Part shown: positions 45,778 to 53,859 of the stretch, one piece after another
How positions within the stretch are numbered: position 1 is the first letter of the stretch
How the letters are laid out: every line of letters begins with the position of its first letter
Source of the DNA: Microbacterium sp. Leaf320
Lineage (GTDB): Bacteria; Actinomycetota; Actinomycetes; Actinomycetales; Microbacteriaceae
Direction of reading: 5' to 3'
NCBI RefSeq assembly: GCF_001423485.1
Contig: NZ_LMOD01000001.1
Span: 68,617 to 132,616 of the forward strand
Length of the DNA: 64,000 nucleotides
The notes under the pieces: generated by a model
The model's input: only the letters and a program-made list of their open reading frames with translations
What the model was told of the DNA's origin: nothing
Database searches by the model: none
Made by a program: the position numbers and the translations under genes

Positions 45778-46821
45778 TCAGCCGATGACGTCGGCGAGGT
45801 CGTAACCGGCGACGGTGTCGAGCTGGTCGTATGTGCACGAGCGTGCGTCGCGGTCGGGGCGCCAGCGCTCGAACTGCACGGTGTGGCGGAATCGCGCTCC
45901 TTCGAGCTGGTCGTAGCGCACCTCGAGCACGAGCTCGGGGCGCAGCCGCACGAATGACACGTCCTTCGAACCGCTGAAGCGCGAGCGTTCTCCCGCACCG
46001 GTCACGGCGTCGCCTGCGTCGTCGCGTTCGACGAGCGGTGCGAGCTCGTCGACGAGCTCCCTGCGTCGGACGTCGCTCCACGCCGCGACGCCGCCGACCT
46101 GGCGCAGCGTGCCGTCGGAGTCGTACAGGCCGACGAGCAGGGATCCGACGCCGGAGCCGGACTTGTGGATGCGGTAACCGAGGGCGACGACGTCAGCGGT
46201 GCGCGCGTGCTTGATCTTGATGAGTGTGCGCTTGCCCGGGGCGTACGGCTGGTCGAGGGGCTTCGCGACGACCCCGTCGAGCCCTGCTCCTTCGAACTCC
46301 GCGAGCCAGCGCACGGCAGGGTCGCGGTCGCGGGTCGTGCGGGTGATGTGCAGCGGATGCTCGACATCGGCCATCAGCGATTCGAGGCGCTCGCGTCGCT
46401 CGGCGAACGGCGTGCTCAGCAGATCCTCGTCGCCGAGGGCGAGCAGGTCGAAGGCGATGAACATCGCCGGGGTCTCGTCGGCGAGCTTGGCCACGCGCGA
46501 TGCCGCGGGGTGGATGCGCTGGCTCAGTGCCTCCCAGTCGAGCCGCTGCGCGCCGTCGGGTCCGGTGGCGACGACGATCTCGCCGTCGAGCAGGCACGGC
46601 CCGGGCAGCACCCGGGGGATGGCCTCGACGAGCTCGGGGAAGTAACGGGTCAGGGGCTTGGCCCCGCGCGATCCGATCTCGACGGTGTCGCCGTCCCACG
46701 AGATCAGCCCGCGGAAGCCGTCCCACTTCGGCTCGAACAGCAGTCCACCCGTCGTCTTCGCGGGGTCGGGCACGGAGGCTGCCGCCTTCGCCAGCATGGG
46801 GGAGGGGATCTCGTAGCGCAT
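45778..46821 (-). CDS. ATP-dependent DNA ligase (LigC/LigD-ligase type)
   Basis: 347 residues. Adenylation motif I reads EPKWDGFRG with the nucleotide-accepting lysine; further motifs are LLDGEIVV, the motif IV stretch LDGVVAKP and motif V LIKIKHAR. An OB domain follows. It seals nicks with ATP; replicative NAD-dependent ligase would be encoded elsewhere. The convergent polymerase-domain gene makes an end-joining or gap-repair role likely. The ATG at 46821 is preceded by CAGGAT at leaderless spacing. Confidence 0.9.
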   Translation of the reverse strand: MRYEIPSPMLAKAAASVPDPAKTTGGLLFEPKWDGFRGLISWDGDTVEIGSRGAKPLTRYFPELVEAIPRVLPGPCLLDGEIVVATGPDGAQRLDWEALSQRIHPAASRVAKLADETPAMFIAFDLLALGDEDLLSTPFAERRERLESLMADVEHPLHITRTTRDRDPAVRWLAEFEGAGLDGVVAKPLDQPYAPGKRTLIKIKHARTADVVALGYRIHKSGSGVGSLLVGLYDSDGTLRQVGGVAAWSDVRRRELVDELAPLVERDDAGDAVTGAGERSRFSGSKDVSFVRLRPELVLEVRYDQLEGARFRHTVQFERWRPDRDARSCTYDQLDTVAGYDLADVIG

Positions 46822-46827
46822 GGGTCC

Positions 46828-46833
46828 ATCCTG
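46828..46833 (-). promoter_or_regulatory. Weak -10 box CAGGAT for the DNA ligase gene
   Basis: On the minus strand CAGGAT ends 6 bases before ATG 46821; it keeps A2 and T6 of the consensus. Confidence 0.35.
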
Positions 46834-46876
46834 GCGGTGGTGGCGCTGCGGCAGAAGGGGTCGCTCGCGAACGCGA

Positions 46877-48328
46877 TCAGCCGAACAGGTCGTCGAGGGT
46901 CACGCGGGTGCCTGCATCCTTCAGAGCGGTGCGGGCGGCGTGCCACCCGGCCATGCCGTTCACGCCGGGGCCGGGCGGCGTCGAGGCTGAGGCGAGATAC
47001 ACGCCGCGCATCGGCGTGCGCCACGGTGCCGGGCCGAGCACCGGCCTGCGCAGGGCCTGCGGGATCGTGAACGCGCCGCCCAGGATGTCGCCGCCGATCT
47101 CCGACGGGTTGATCGCCTCGCGAGACGATGCGGGCACCGAGTGGTGCGCCAGGATCAGGTCGCGGAATCCGGGGGCGAAGCGCTCGACCTGACGGGTGAT
47201 CAGTTCGGTGGCGTCGAGGTCGGAGTTCTGCGGCACGTGGATGTAGGCCCACAGCACAGCTTTGCCCTCGGGCGCCCTGGTGGGGTCGAAGACCGACGGC
47301 TGCACGGTGAGCGCATACGGCCGATCGCTGATCCGGCCACGCGCGACCGAGTTCTCGCTCTCCCAGACCTCGGCTGCGGTGCCACCGATGTGCACGGTCG
47401 GCGACTGCGCGACATCCGGGTTCGTCCACGGGATGGGCCCGTCGAGCGCGAAATCGACCTTGGCGGCGGCCGGACCGTAGCGATACCCGCGGATGGCTCG
47501 CGCGTATCCGGCGGGGATGTCGGGGTGCGTGAGGGTCAGACGCGGCGACGTGTTCAGCAGCAGCAGGTCGCCTCGGTCGGGGTCGCCCCAGTCGAGCGCA
47601 CTCAGGTCGGTGACGTGCACACCGGACTCGACGGATCCGCCGTGCGACTCGATGTCGGCGACCATGCTGTCGGCGATGCGCTGGGCTCCGCCCTGTGGGT
47701 ACATCCAGCCCCCGGCATGCGCCTGTGCAGCCAGCAGCAGGCCTGCCGCCGCTCCCGCGAGCGAGGGGAGAGGCGTGTTGGCGTGGGCGAGGACTCCCGA
47801 CATCAGCCCCGCGGCCTCGTCGGTGCGGAACGCATGGTTGGCGAGCGGCGTGCCCTGGTCGAGCATCCGCAGTGCGAAGCGCAGCGCCGTGACCGGCTCG
47901 CGGGGGATCCGCAGCATCTGGTTGCCCGTGAAGTCGACGACTCCGTCGACGTGGGTGCTCAGCGGACGCAGCAGCGAGAGCCACGCGCGCTCGTCGACTC
48001 CGAGGCCTGCGGCGGTGCGCTCGATGTCGCGCCAGGCGATGCCGGCGCGACCGTCGTCGAGAGGATGCGCGTACGAGATGTCGGGGGTGATCCACTCGAT
48101 CCGCTCGGCGAGGCCGAAAGCCTGGAAGAACGACGACGACAGCGCAGCCGGATGCACGGCGGCGCACACGTCGTGTCGGAAGCCGGAGAGAGTGGATTCG
48201 GCGGTGCGCACACCGCCGCCGATGGTGTCTGCCGCCTCGAGGACCTGCACCTCGTAGCCGGCGCGAGCGAGCGTCACGGCGGCAGCGAGGCCGTTCGGGC
48301 CGGAGCCGATGATCGTCGCGCGAGCCAT
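46877..48328 (-). CDS. FAD-dependent phytoene-desaturase-like oxidoreductase
   Basis: 483 residues. The N-terminal dinucleotide fold IIGSGPNGLAAAVTLARAGYEV and the C-terminal flavin site GPGVNGMAGWHAARTAL place it in the CrtI-like/amine-oxidase superfamily. A segment near 340 (VFDPTRAPEGKAVLWAYIHVP) matches the common NAD(P)/FAD-dependent oxidoreductase branch, which is distinct from true carotenoid desaturases. The substrate is unknown and no carotenoid genes are nearby. Confidence 0.88.
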   Translation of the reverse strand: MARATIIGSGPNGLAAAVTLARAGYEVQVLEAADTIGGGVRTAESTLSGFRHDVCAAVHPAALSSSFFQAFGLAERIEWITPDISYAHPLDDGRAGIAWRDIERTAAGLGVDERAWLSLLRPLSTHVDGVVDFTGNQMLRIPREPVTALRFALRMLDQGTPLANHAFRTDEAAGLMSGVLAHANTPLPSLAGAAAGLLLAAQAHAGGWMYPQGGAQRIADSMVADIESHGGSVESGVHVTDLSALDWGDPDRGDLLLLNTSPRLTLTHPDIPAGYARAIRGYRYGPAAAKVDFALDGPIPWTNPDVAQSPTVHIGGTAAEVWESENSVARGRISDRPYALTVQPSVFDPTRAPEGKAVLWAYIHVPQNSDLDATELITRQVERFAPGFRDLILAHHSVPASSREAINPSEIGGDILGGAFTIPQALRRPVLGPAPWRTPMRGVYLASASTPPGPGVNGMAGWHAARTALKDAGTRVTLDDLFG

Positions 48329-48334
48329 TCGGCC

Positions 48335-48340
48335 AGTCTT
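48335..48340 (-). promoter_or_regulatory. Weak -10 box AAGACT for the oxidoreductase gene
   Basis: On the minus strand AAGACT ends 6 bases before ATG 48328; A2 and T6 match the consensus. Confidence 0.3.
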
Positions 48341-48369
48341 CCATGCTCAGGCGTGAGATCCTTGAAGAA

Positions 48370-48855
48370 ATGAATGAAGTTCAGGGCCCGACCCCCACAG
48401 GCAACTCCCGTCCGTACCGAACCCTCGCGGAGGCGCTGCGCGCGCACCGCATCGCCGAAGCGAACCACGAGTTCATCGCGGCGATCACGGATGCCATCGG
48501 CATCTCCTCCTACATCGACCGCGGCCGCTACATCGAGGCGATCCGCCGTGGTGAGGGCGCTGCGCTGCACATCGGGAAGACCTACACCAACGGCTTCACG
48601 CAAGATGAGGTCGTCGTGATCGGCTCGACGCCCCTGCGTCTGCAGCCGAGCGAGGGCCGCGCACCGTTCTTCTATGTGACGCACCCGAGCGAGTTCCGCC
48701 CGATCGCGCCGGTCAAGGCCAAGCGGTCGACCACCCCGCGCGCCGCCGCTGCGCCGAAGGTCCAGCGCACTCCTAAGTTCGTCGAGCGCGACTACGGCGT
48801 GTGTGACGTCTGCTTCATGGTGAAGACGCCCGCCGGCGGCTGCGGCTGCGACTGA
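48370..48855 (+). CDS. Unknown protein with cysteine-rich C-terminus
   Basis: About 161 residues; not recognised. A helical N-terminal region (RTLAEALRAHRIAEANHEFIAAITDAIG) leads into ISSYIDRGRYIEAIRRGEGAALHIG-type sequence and a beta-rich middle. A basic Ala/Pro linker follows, and then a tail with CxxC-x9-CxC at the very end (CDVC through CGCD). The four cysteines could bind zinc or an iron-sulfur cluster. ATG 48370 is chosen by a weak GAAGAA; ATG 48343 in the same frame adds nine residues. It is divergent from the oxidoreductase gene. Confidence 0.7.
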   Translation: MNEVQGPTPTGNSRPYRTLAEALRAHRIAEANHEFIAAITDAIGISSYIDRGRYIEAIRRGEGAALHIGKTYTNGFTQDEVVVIGSTPLRLQPSEGRAPFFYVTHPSEFRPIAPVKAKRSTTPRAAAAPKVQRTPKFVERDYGVCDVCFMVKTPAGGCGCD

Positions 48856-49800
48856 TCACGCACCGCGTGCCGTCACCCCGGTGAGCTCCTCGGAGATCTG
48901 CCAGATGCGGGCGGCTGCCGCGTCGTCGCGCAGCCGCGAGTAGAGCTTCTGCGGCCCTGGTCCGCCACCCAGGTGGCCGGGGCCGGACGGGCCGTACAAG
49001 CCTCCGCCGACGGCATCCGGAGCTGTCGCAGCGTACAGAGCTGGCAGCCCCGCGGTCTCGGCCGTCCCGAGGAGGATGCCTCGGCGTGACAGTGCGTCGA
49101 TGACGCGCCGCGCTGTCGTCTGCGTCGACCGTCCGAGCTCGGGTTGCGCGGCCAGCAGATTCGTCGGCGCGACCCCGGGGTGCGAGAGCAGGCTGCGGAT
49201 TCCCCACCCCTCGGCCCTGCTCCGCATGTCGAGTTCGAGCCCGAACAGTCCGAAGGCGATCTTCGACTGGCTGTAGGCTCGCATCCCGTTGTACGAGCGC
49301 TCCCACTGCAGATCGTCCCAGTTGATCGCGCCGCTGTCGGCGGCGACGCTGATCTGCGAGACGACCCGCGCCTTCCCCTCGACGAGAAGTGGCAGCAGTC
49401 CGCCTGCGAGTGCGAAGTGTCCGAGGTGATTCGCGCCGAACTGCAGCTCGAATCCGTCCGATGTCGTGCGCCTGGTGGGCGGCGTCATCACTCCCGCATT
49501 GTTGATGAGGATGCTGATCGGCGTGCCCTCCTCCCGCAGGGTCGTGGCGAGGGAGGTGACCGACTCGAGAGATGCGAGGTCGAGATCGCGCAGCGACAGG
49601 GACGCGTCCGGCACCGTACGCCGGATCCGTGCGATCGCCGCGTCGCCCTTCTCGCGGTTGCGCACCGGCAGGATGACCTCCGCGCCCGCAGCGGCGAGCC
49701 GGCTCGCGATGCCGAGGCCGATCCCGTCGCTGGCGCCGGTGACCACCGCCCTGGCACCGTGCTGCGCGGGGATGACCAGGTCTGTGTTCTTTCGCGGCAT
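48856..49800 (-). CDS. SDR family oxidoreductase
   Basis: 314 residues. The NAD(P) motif [12 protein letters not shown] is at about 21-32, NNAGVMTPP near 95, and the active-site YSQSK near 170, all standard for short-chain dehydrogenases. The later part resembles the retinol-dehydrogenase-like branch. The substrate is unknown. GAAGAGG on the minus strand precedes ATG 49800. It is divergent from the XRE regulator that follows, which may control it. Confidence 0.9.
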   Translation of the reverse strand: MPRKNTDLVIPAQHGARAVVTGASDGIGLGIASRLAAAGAEVILPVRNREKGDAAIARIRRTVPDASLSLRDLDLASLESVTSLATTLREEGTPISILINNAGVMTPPTRRTTSDGFELQFGANHLGHFALAGGLLPLLVEGKARVVSQISVAADSGAINWDDLQWERSYNGMRAYSQSKIAFGLFGLELDMRSRAEGWGIRSLLSHPGVAPTNLLAAQPELGRSTQTTARRVIDALSRRGILLGTAETAGLPALYAATAPDAVGGGLYGPSGPGHLGGGPGPQKLYSRLRDDAAAARIWQISEELTGVTARGA

Positions 49801-49924
49801 GTCCGCCCTCTTCTCTGTCGACGTCGATGCTCTCGCGACGCACCGGTGCGCATCCAGGGATCGTCGATCCGTGGATCGATCACCGGTCCACTGGTACCAC
49901 GGATACGACGAGGGGAGGCGGCGC

Positions 49925-50809
49925 ATGGCGATAGACAGACGGGGGCTCGCGGAGTTCCTGCGCGGACGCCGCGAGGCGCTGCAACCCGAGGACGTCGGGC
50001 TGCCGCGTGGGGAGCGCCGTCGCACGAGCGGGCTCCGTCGGGAGGAGGCGGCTGCGCTCAGCCACATGTCGACCGACTACTACGCGCGACTCGAACAGGA
50101 GAGAGGGCCGCAGCCGTCGGATCAGATGGTCGCGGCGATGGCCCAGGGGCTGCACCTCTCACTGGGCGAACGGGACCACCTCTTCGCCCTCGCCGGTCAT
50201 ACGCCGCCGCCGCGAGGTGCCGAGAGCGACCATGTGAGCCCCGGGATGCTGCGGATCTTCGACAGGCTGCAGGACACGCCCGCCGAGGTGGTCACCGAAC
50301 TCGGGGAGACGCTGCGGCAGAGCGCGCTCGGCATCGCTCTGGTCGGGAACCTGACCCGTCTGCAGGGGGCTGACCGCAGCATCGGCTACCGCTGGTTCAC
50401 CGAACCCTCGACACGGCAGTTGTACGACCCCGACGACCACGAGTTCCTCTCCCGTCTGTGGGTGTCGGGACTGCGAGAGATCGCCAGCCTTCGGGGGCCG
50501 GGTTCGCGTGCCGCGCGGTACGTCGAGCTCCTGCTCTCCCGGAGTGAGGAGTTCGGGCTGCTCTGGGAGCGACACGAGGTCGGGCTCCGTCCGCCGGGCA
50601 CCAAGCGGTTCATCCACCCCGAGCTCGGTCGTCTGGACCTCTCGTGTCAGACACTCGTCGACCCTGAGCAGTCGCATGCGCTTCTCGTCTATACGGCTGC
50701 ACCGGGAAGCGAGAGCCAGGAGAAGCTGAGGCTCCTCTCGGTGATCGGCGCCCAGAGGTTCACGCCCGAGTCCGATGCGGTCGGGGTCGCCGAGCACCCC
50801 GACACCTGA
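49925..50809 (+). CDS. XRE-type regulator with MmyB-like ligand domain
   Basis: 294 residues. The helix-turn-helix covers about 10-85 with the signature [23 protein letters not shown], followed by a PAS-like MmyB ligand-binding domain. This architecture is common in actinobacteria as a regulator of an adjacent divergent SDR gene, and that gene is present here. GGGGAGG at 49911-49917 fits ATG 49925. The 124-base intergenic space would hold the shared operator. Confidence 0.9.
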   Translation: MAIDRRGLAEFLRGRREALQPEDVGLPRGERRRTSGLRREEAAALSHMSTDYYARLEQERGPQPSDQMVAAMAQGLHLSLGERDHLFALAGHTPPPRGAESDHVSPGMLRIFDRLQDTPAEVVTELGETLRQSALGIALVGNLTRLQGADRSIGYRWFTEPSTRQLYDPDDHEFLSRLWVSGLREIASLRGPGSRAARYVELLLSRSEEFGLLWERHEVGLRPPGTKRFIHPELGRLDLSCQTLVDPEQSHALLVYTAAPGSESQEKLRLLSVIGAQRFTPESDAVGVAEHPDT

Positions 50810-50830
50810 TGGTCGGACTCGGCCAGCCGG

Positions 50831-52066
50831 TCAGGCGAAGGCGCTCATGCCGGTGATGTCGCGGCCGAGCAGCAGGGCCTGCACGCTCTCGGTGCCCTCG
50901 TAGGTGTGGATCGCCTCGATGTCGGCCATGTGCTGCATTACGCCGTTCTCGAGCAGGATGCCGTTGCCGCCCAGCAGGTCACGGGCGACGGACGCCACGC
51001 GCCGCGCGGCACGCGTGTTGTGGAACTTCGCCAGCGATGCCTGTGTCGGACGGAGCTCGCCCGCGGTCTCGAGGTCGGCGAGGCGACGGCAGTAGAGCTG
51101 CATCGCGGTGAGGTCCTCGAGCATGTGGGTGAGTCGCTCCTGCACCATCTGGAACTTCGCCAGCGGCTTGCCGAACTGGATGCGCTCCTTCGAGTAGGCG
51201 AGGGCGGCCTCGTAGCAGGCGGTCGCGTGACCGAGCGCTGACCAGGCCACGCCCGAGCGGGTCGCGTAGAGCACGATCGACGCGTCCTTGAAGCTCTTCG
51301 TCCCCGGCAGTACGGAGTCCAAAGGCACGCGCACCTCGTCGAAGACGATGTGCGCCTGGTGGATGGCGCGCAGCGACGCCTTGCCGCGGATCGGCGTCCC
51401 CGTGTATCCGGGTGTCTCCTGCTCGACGAGGAAGCAGCGTACGGCGCCGTGCTCTGCCGCGTTCTCGTCGTCGACGCGGGCCCACACGAAGGTGATGCCG
51501 CCCGAGGCGCCGTTGCCGATCCACTTCTTCGCGCCGCGGATGACCCATTCGTCGCCGTCGCGCCTGGCCACCGTCTCGAGCGAGACCGAGTCCGACCCAT
51601 GGTCGGGCTCGGTGAGGGCGAAGGAGCCGAAGACCGAACCGTCGGCGAGAGAGTTCAGCCACTTCTCCTGCTGCTCATCCGAACCGAAGAGCGCGAGGGT
51701 GCGCAGCGCCAGACCGCCCTGCACGGCGAGCACGGTGCCGAGCGACCCGTCGCCGCGGGAGATCTCCATGTTCACGAGGCCGGCGGCGAGAGGGGAGAGT
51801 CGGGTGAGCGACGGATGCTCGATGCCGTCGACGACGAGATCCATCTCGCCCATGCGGCGGGCGGCATCGAGAGGGTACTCGGCGCGGTCCCAGGCATCCG
51901 CCATCTGCGGCCCGACCTCGTCGATGTACGCCTTCGCGCGGTCCCAGGCAGAGCGGTCGGCGTCGGGGATGTCGGCGAATACGGCGTAGTAGTCGCTGTC
52001 CTGTCGTCCGGTGATGTCGTACGACGAGACGCGCTCGCCGGGGAAGGGGGAGGCTGCGGTGCTCAT
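50831..52066 (-). CDS. Acyl-CoA dehydrogenase (glutaryl-CoA dehydrogenase-like)
   Basis: 411 residues with the full acyl-CoA dehydrogenase fold. FAD and substrate motifs are FALTEPDHGSD, RGAKKWIGNG and the C-terminal IHTYEGTESVQALLLGRDITG, in which the YEGT glutamate is the catalytic base of the glutaryl-CoA dehydrogenase branch. The true acyl substrate is not certain. AAGGAG on the minus strand precedes ATG 52066. The TetR gene upstream on the same strand is a likely regulator. Confidence 0.9.
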   Translation of the reverse strand: MSTAASPFPGERVSSYDITGRQDSDYYAVFADIPDADRSAWDRAKAYIDEVGPQMADAWDRAEYPLDAARRMGEMDLVVDGIEHPSLTRLSPLAAGLVNMEISRGDGSLGTVLAVQGGLALRTLALFGSDEQQEKWLNSLADGSVFGSFALTEPDHGSDSVSLETVARRDGDEWVIRGAKKWIGNGASGGITFVWARVDDENAAEHGAVRCFLVEQETPGYTGTPIRGKASLRAIHQAHIVFDEVRVPLDSVLPGTKSFKDASIVLYATRSGVAWSALGHATACYEAALAYSKERIQFGKPLAKFQMVQERLTHMLEDLTAMQLYCRRLADLETAGELRPTQASLAKFHNTRAARRVASVARDLLGGNGILLENGVMQHMADIEAIHTYEGTESVQALLLGRDITGMSAFA

Positions 52067-52093
52067 GGTGACTCCTTCGTGGCACCAAGTATC

Positions 52094-52107
52094 GTACCCC
52101 TCGGTAC
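52094..52107 (-). promoter_or_regulatory. Candidate TetR operator before the acyl-CoA dehydrogenase gene
   Basis: GTACC (52094-52098) and GGTAC (52103-52107) form a short palindrome with a 4-base centre, 27 bases upstream of the dehydrogenase start. It may be the binding site of the TetR protein encoded next. Confidence 0.4.
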
Positions 52108-52205
52108 TCGGTTCCACGACTCCGGATGCGTCGAAGCCCATTCGGGTGCGTCGGAGCCCCCGCGGAGTCGGAGAAGCTGCGCCTCGGTGCCGTTGCGAGT
52201 CGGTC

Positions 52206-52236
52206 CGGTGGCGACTCAGTACGGTGGCGACTCAGT
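52206..52236 (-). repeat. 15-bp tandem duplication across the tetR stop codon
   Basis: CGGTGGCGACTCAGT occurs at 52206-52220 and 52222-52236, a period of 16 bases. The minus-strand stop of the tetR gene (52232-52234) lies in one copy and the other lies just beyond the gene. Confidence 0.9.
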
Positions 52237-52894
52237 CGAGTTGCGTGCGCAGGCGCCGGGTGACCTCGGCGATCGGCATCGAACGGGGGAACACCGCGAC
52301 GACGACATCGTCCGGCGCCTCGGCGACTGCTTCGGAGGGCACGCCGTATCGGCGGCGGACGTCGGCGAGGGCCGTCTGCAGCGTCGAGAGCGGCACCTTC
52401 TTCTTGCCGCGCAGCAGCTGGCGCAGAACATGGTTGTGCACGGCGGTGACGAGGGCGGAGAACCCGACCGCGTCGAGAGGATCGATGCCGGGGAGCGAGC
52501 TGCGCAGATAGTCGTCGAACAGCCGCTCGTAGCGGAACACCGTGATGATCTCGCGCTCACGCAGCACCGGCACCTGGCGGACGATCTGATAGCGGCGACG
52601 CGCGAGTTCCGGGTCGTGCGCGAAGTGGGCGAAGACCGACTCGGATGCCGCGCACACCGCGCCCCAGGGGTCGTCGTGTCCCTCGGCGAGGAATGACCGC
52701 AACTGCTCGAGCAGCACCTCGTGGTCGGCGAAGACGACATCCTCCTTGCCGCCGAACTGGCGGAAGAACGTCGAACGCGAGACCCCCGCGGCCTTCGCGA
52801 TCTGCTCGACGGAGGTCTGGTCGAAGCCCTGCGATGCGAAGAGCTCGAGTGCAGCGGCCACGACGCCGGTGCGCAGTTCTGCGGATTCGTGCAT
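52232..52894 (-). CDS. TetR/AcrR family regulator
   Basis: 220 residues. The N-terminal helix-turn-helix (about 10-55) contains VVAAALELFASQGFDQTSVEQIAKAAGVSRSTFFRQF-type sequence, followed by a helical ligand domain. These proteins repress nearby genes until a small molecule, often a fatty acyl-CoA, binds. The gene lies directly upstream of the acyl-CoA dehydrogenase on the same strand, a common pairing. TAGGCT ends 6 bases before ATG 52894. Confidence 0.9.
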   Translation of the reverse strand: MHESAELRTGVVAAALELFASQGFDQTSVEQIAKAAGVSRSTFFRQFGGKEDVVFADHEVLLEQLRSFLAEGHDDPWGAVCAASESVFAHFAHDPELARRRYQIVRQVPVLREREIITVFRYERLFDDYLRSSLPGIDPLDAVGFSALVTAVHNHVLRQLLRGKKKVPLSTLQTALADVRRRYGVPSEAVAEAPDDVVVAVFPRSMPIAEVTRRLRTQLD

Positions 52895-52900
52895 GGGACG

Positions 52901-52906
52901 AGCCTA
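52901..52906 (-). promoter_or_regulatory. -10 box TAGGCT for the tetR gene
   Basis: On the minus strand TAGGCT ends 6 bases before ATG 52894, a leaderless arrangement. Confidence 0.55.
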
Positions 52907-52974
52907 GACCTCGGCTTCGAGCACTGCAGACGCTGCGTCTCCGATGAGCGGGCATGCGTCCAGGGGGATGAACG

Positions 52975-53385
52975 ATGATGGTGCTGCGTAGATGGACGGC
53001 TCGGGTTGCCGCGGTGGTGTGTGTGCGGGGAGTCGTGCTGGTGCCGAGTGCGGCGGCGGCGCAGGACTTCTCGCGCGGTGGGCCGCTCTGGGTAGTGGCG
53101 AGTCTCCCCAACGTGGACTCGGCGTGGGAAGGGGAGCTCGGGAAGATCAACGGCGTGGTGAACGTGGCCTCCGTGGACGCCACCGCACAGGCGGCCAAGT
53201 CACAGCTCCTGCAGTCCTTGATTCGCAACACGGGGTCTGCTCCGCATGAGTTGCAGTGGTCGAACACGTTCGGACACGGGACGGTGAACGCGACGCGCGT
53301 GCTGCAGGAGGATCCAGGTGCCGATGCAGGAAGTTGGGAAAAGAACACTTCGGTGTCGCCAACGAGTTCTGTGCACCGTCGATGA
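52975..53385 (+). pseudogene. Gutted mycosin: in-frame remnant lacking the catalytic core
   Basis: 136 residues, collinear with three separate pieces of the intact mycosin at 53859. The first piece is the signal peptide through AAAAQDFSRGGPLW. The second starts VVASLPNVDSAWEGELG and ends at an AAK that corresponds to residue 228 of the intact protein. The third starts SQLLQSLIRNTGS and ends in QEDP. The junctions at 53091/53092 and 53199/53200 correspond to loss of intact residues 39-192 (462 bases) and 229-289 (183 bases), both multiples of three. These remove D64, H103 and S267, and the C-terminal membrane helix is absent as well. The frame stays open with a signal peptide, so a product may still be made, but it cannot be a protease. 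Confidence 0.85.
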
Positions 53386-53448
53386 CGTCGTCTATCATGG
53401 GTCGTCGGAGGGTGGGACGCGCTGGCGTCCCTGACGGAGGGGAAGATC

Positions 53449-53859
53449 ATGGCAGCGCAGATCGGTGCTGACTTCGAGCAGATGCTCGAGAACATCCACA
53501 CGCTCGTCAAGAGCATCGAAGCGGCCGGAGTGGGGTCGCGGTCCACGGAGATCGAAGGGCTACGGACGAACACCACGTCGACATACCTCACGACCGCCTC
53601 GGAGTACACCGCCGGCCTGGAACGGATGATCGCCGAACTCAGCGCAGACGCGGCTGCCTTCCGCGATGCGCTCAAGGCAGTTATCGATCAGAAGCAAGAG
53701 TCTGAAGAAAGCCTGTCGTCGACAATCTCGCAGATCGCGCAGGTGGTGGATGACCCCACGCTCGTCTCGGCAGCCCAGCTGCGCAATGAAGCCTCTTCCG
53801 AGGGCCCGAGCGACTCGGGCACCACTGACGACGATGATAGCGACTCGGTCACATACTGA
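53449..53859 (+). CDS. ESX/WXG100-like T7SS small protein
   Basis: 136 residues. Two long helices (about 5-40 and 45-105) are separated by GLRTNTTSTYL, without a clear WxG turn, and an acidic serine/aspartate tail follows (GTTDDDDSDS). It looks like a type VII secretion substrate or partner rather than an enzyme. GGAGGGG at 53436-53442 serves ATG 53449. A small hairpin (53414-53420 with 53425-53431) lies just upstream. Its stop overlaps the mycosin ATG (TGATG), so the two are coupled. Confidence 0.75.
   Translation: MAAQIGADFEQMLENIHTLVKSIEAAGVGSRSTEIEGLRTNTTSTYLTTASEYTAGLERMIAELSADAAAFRDALKAVIDQKQESEESLSSTISQIAQVVDDPTLVSAAQLRNEASSEGPSDSGTTDDDDSDSVTY

Noticed and set aside
46877-48328. Carotenoid biosynthesis gene crtI
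   Set aside because: The fold matches, but the sequence belongs to a broader oxidoreductase branch and no phytoene synthase or other carotenoid gene is nearby.
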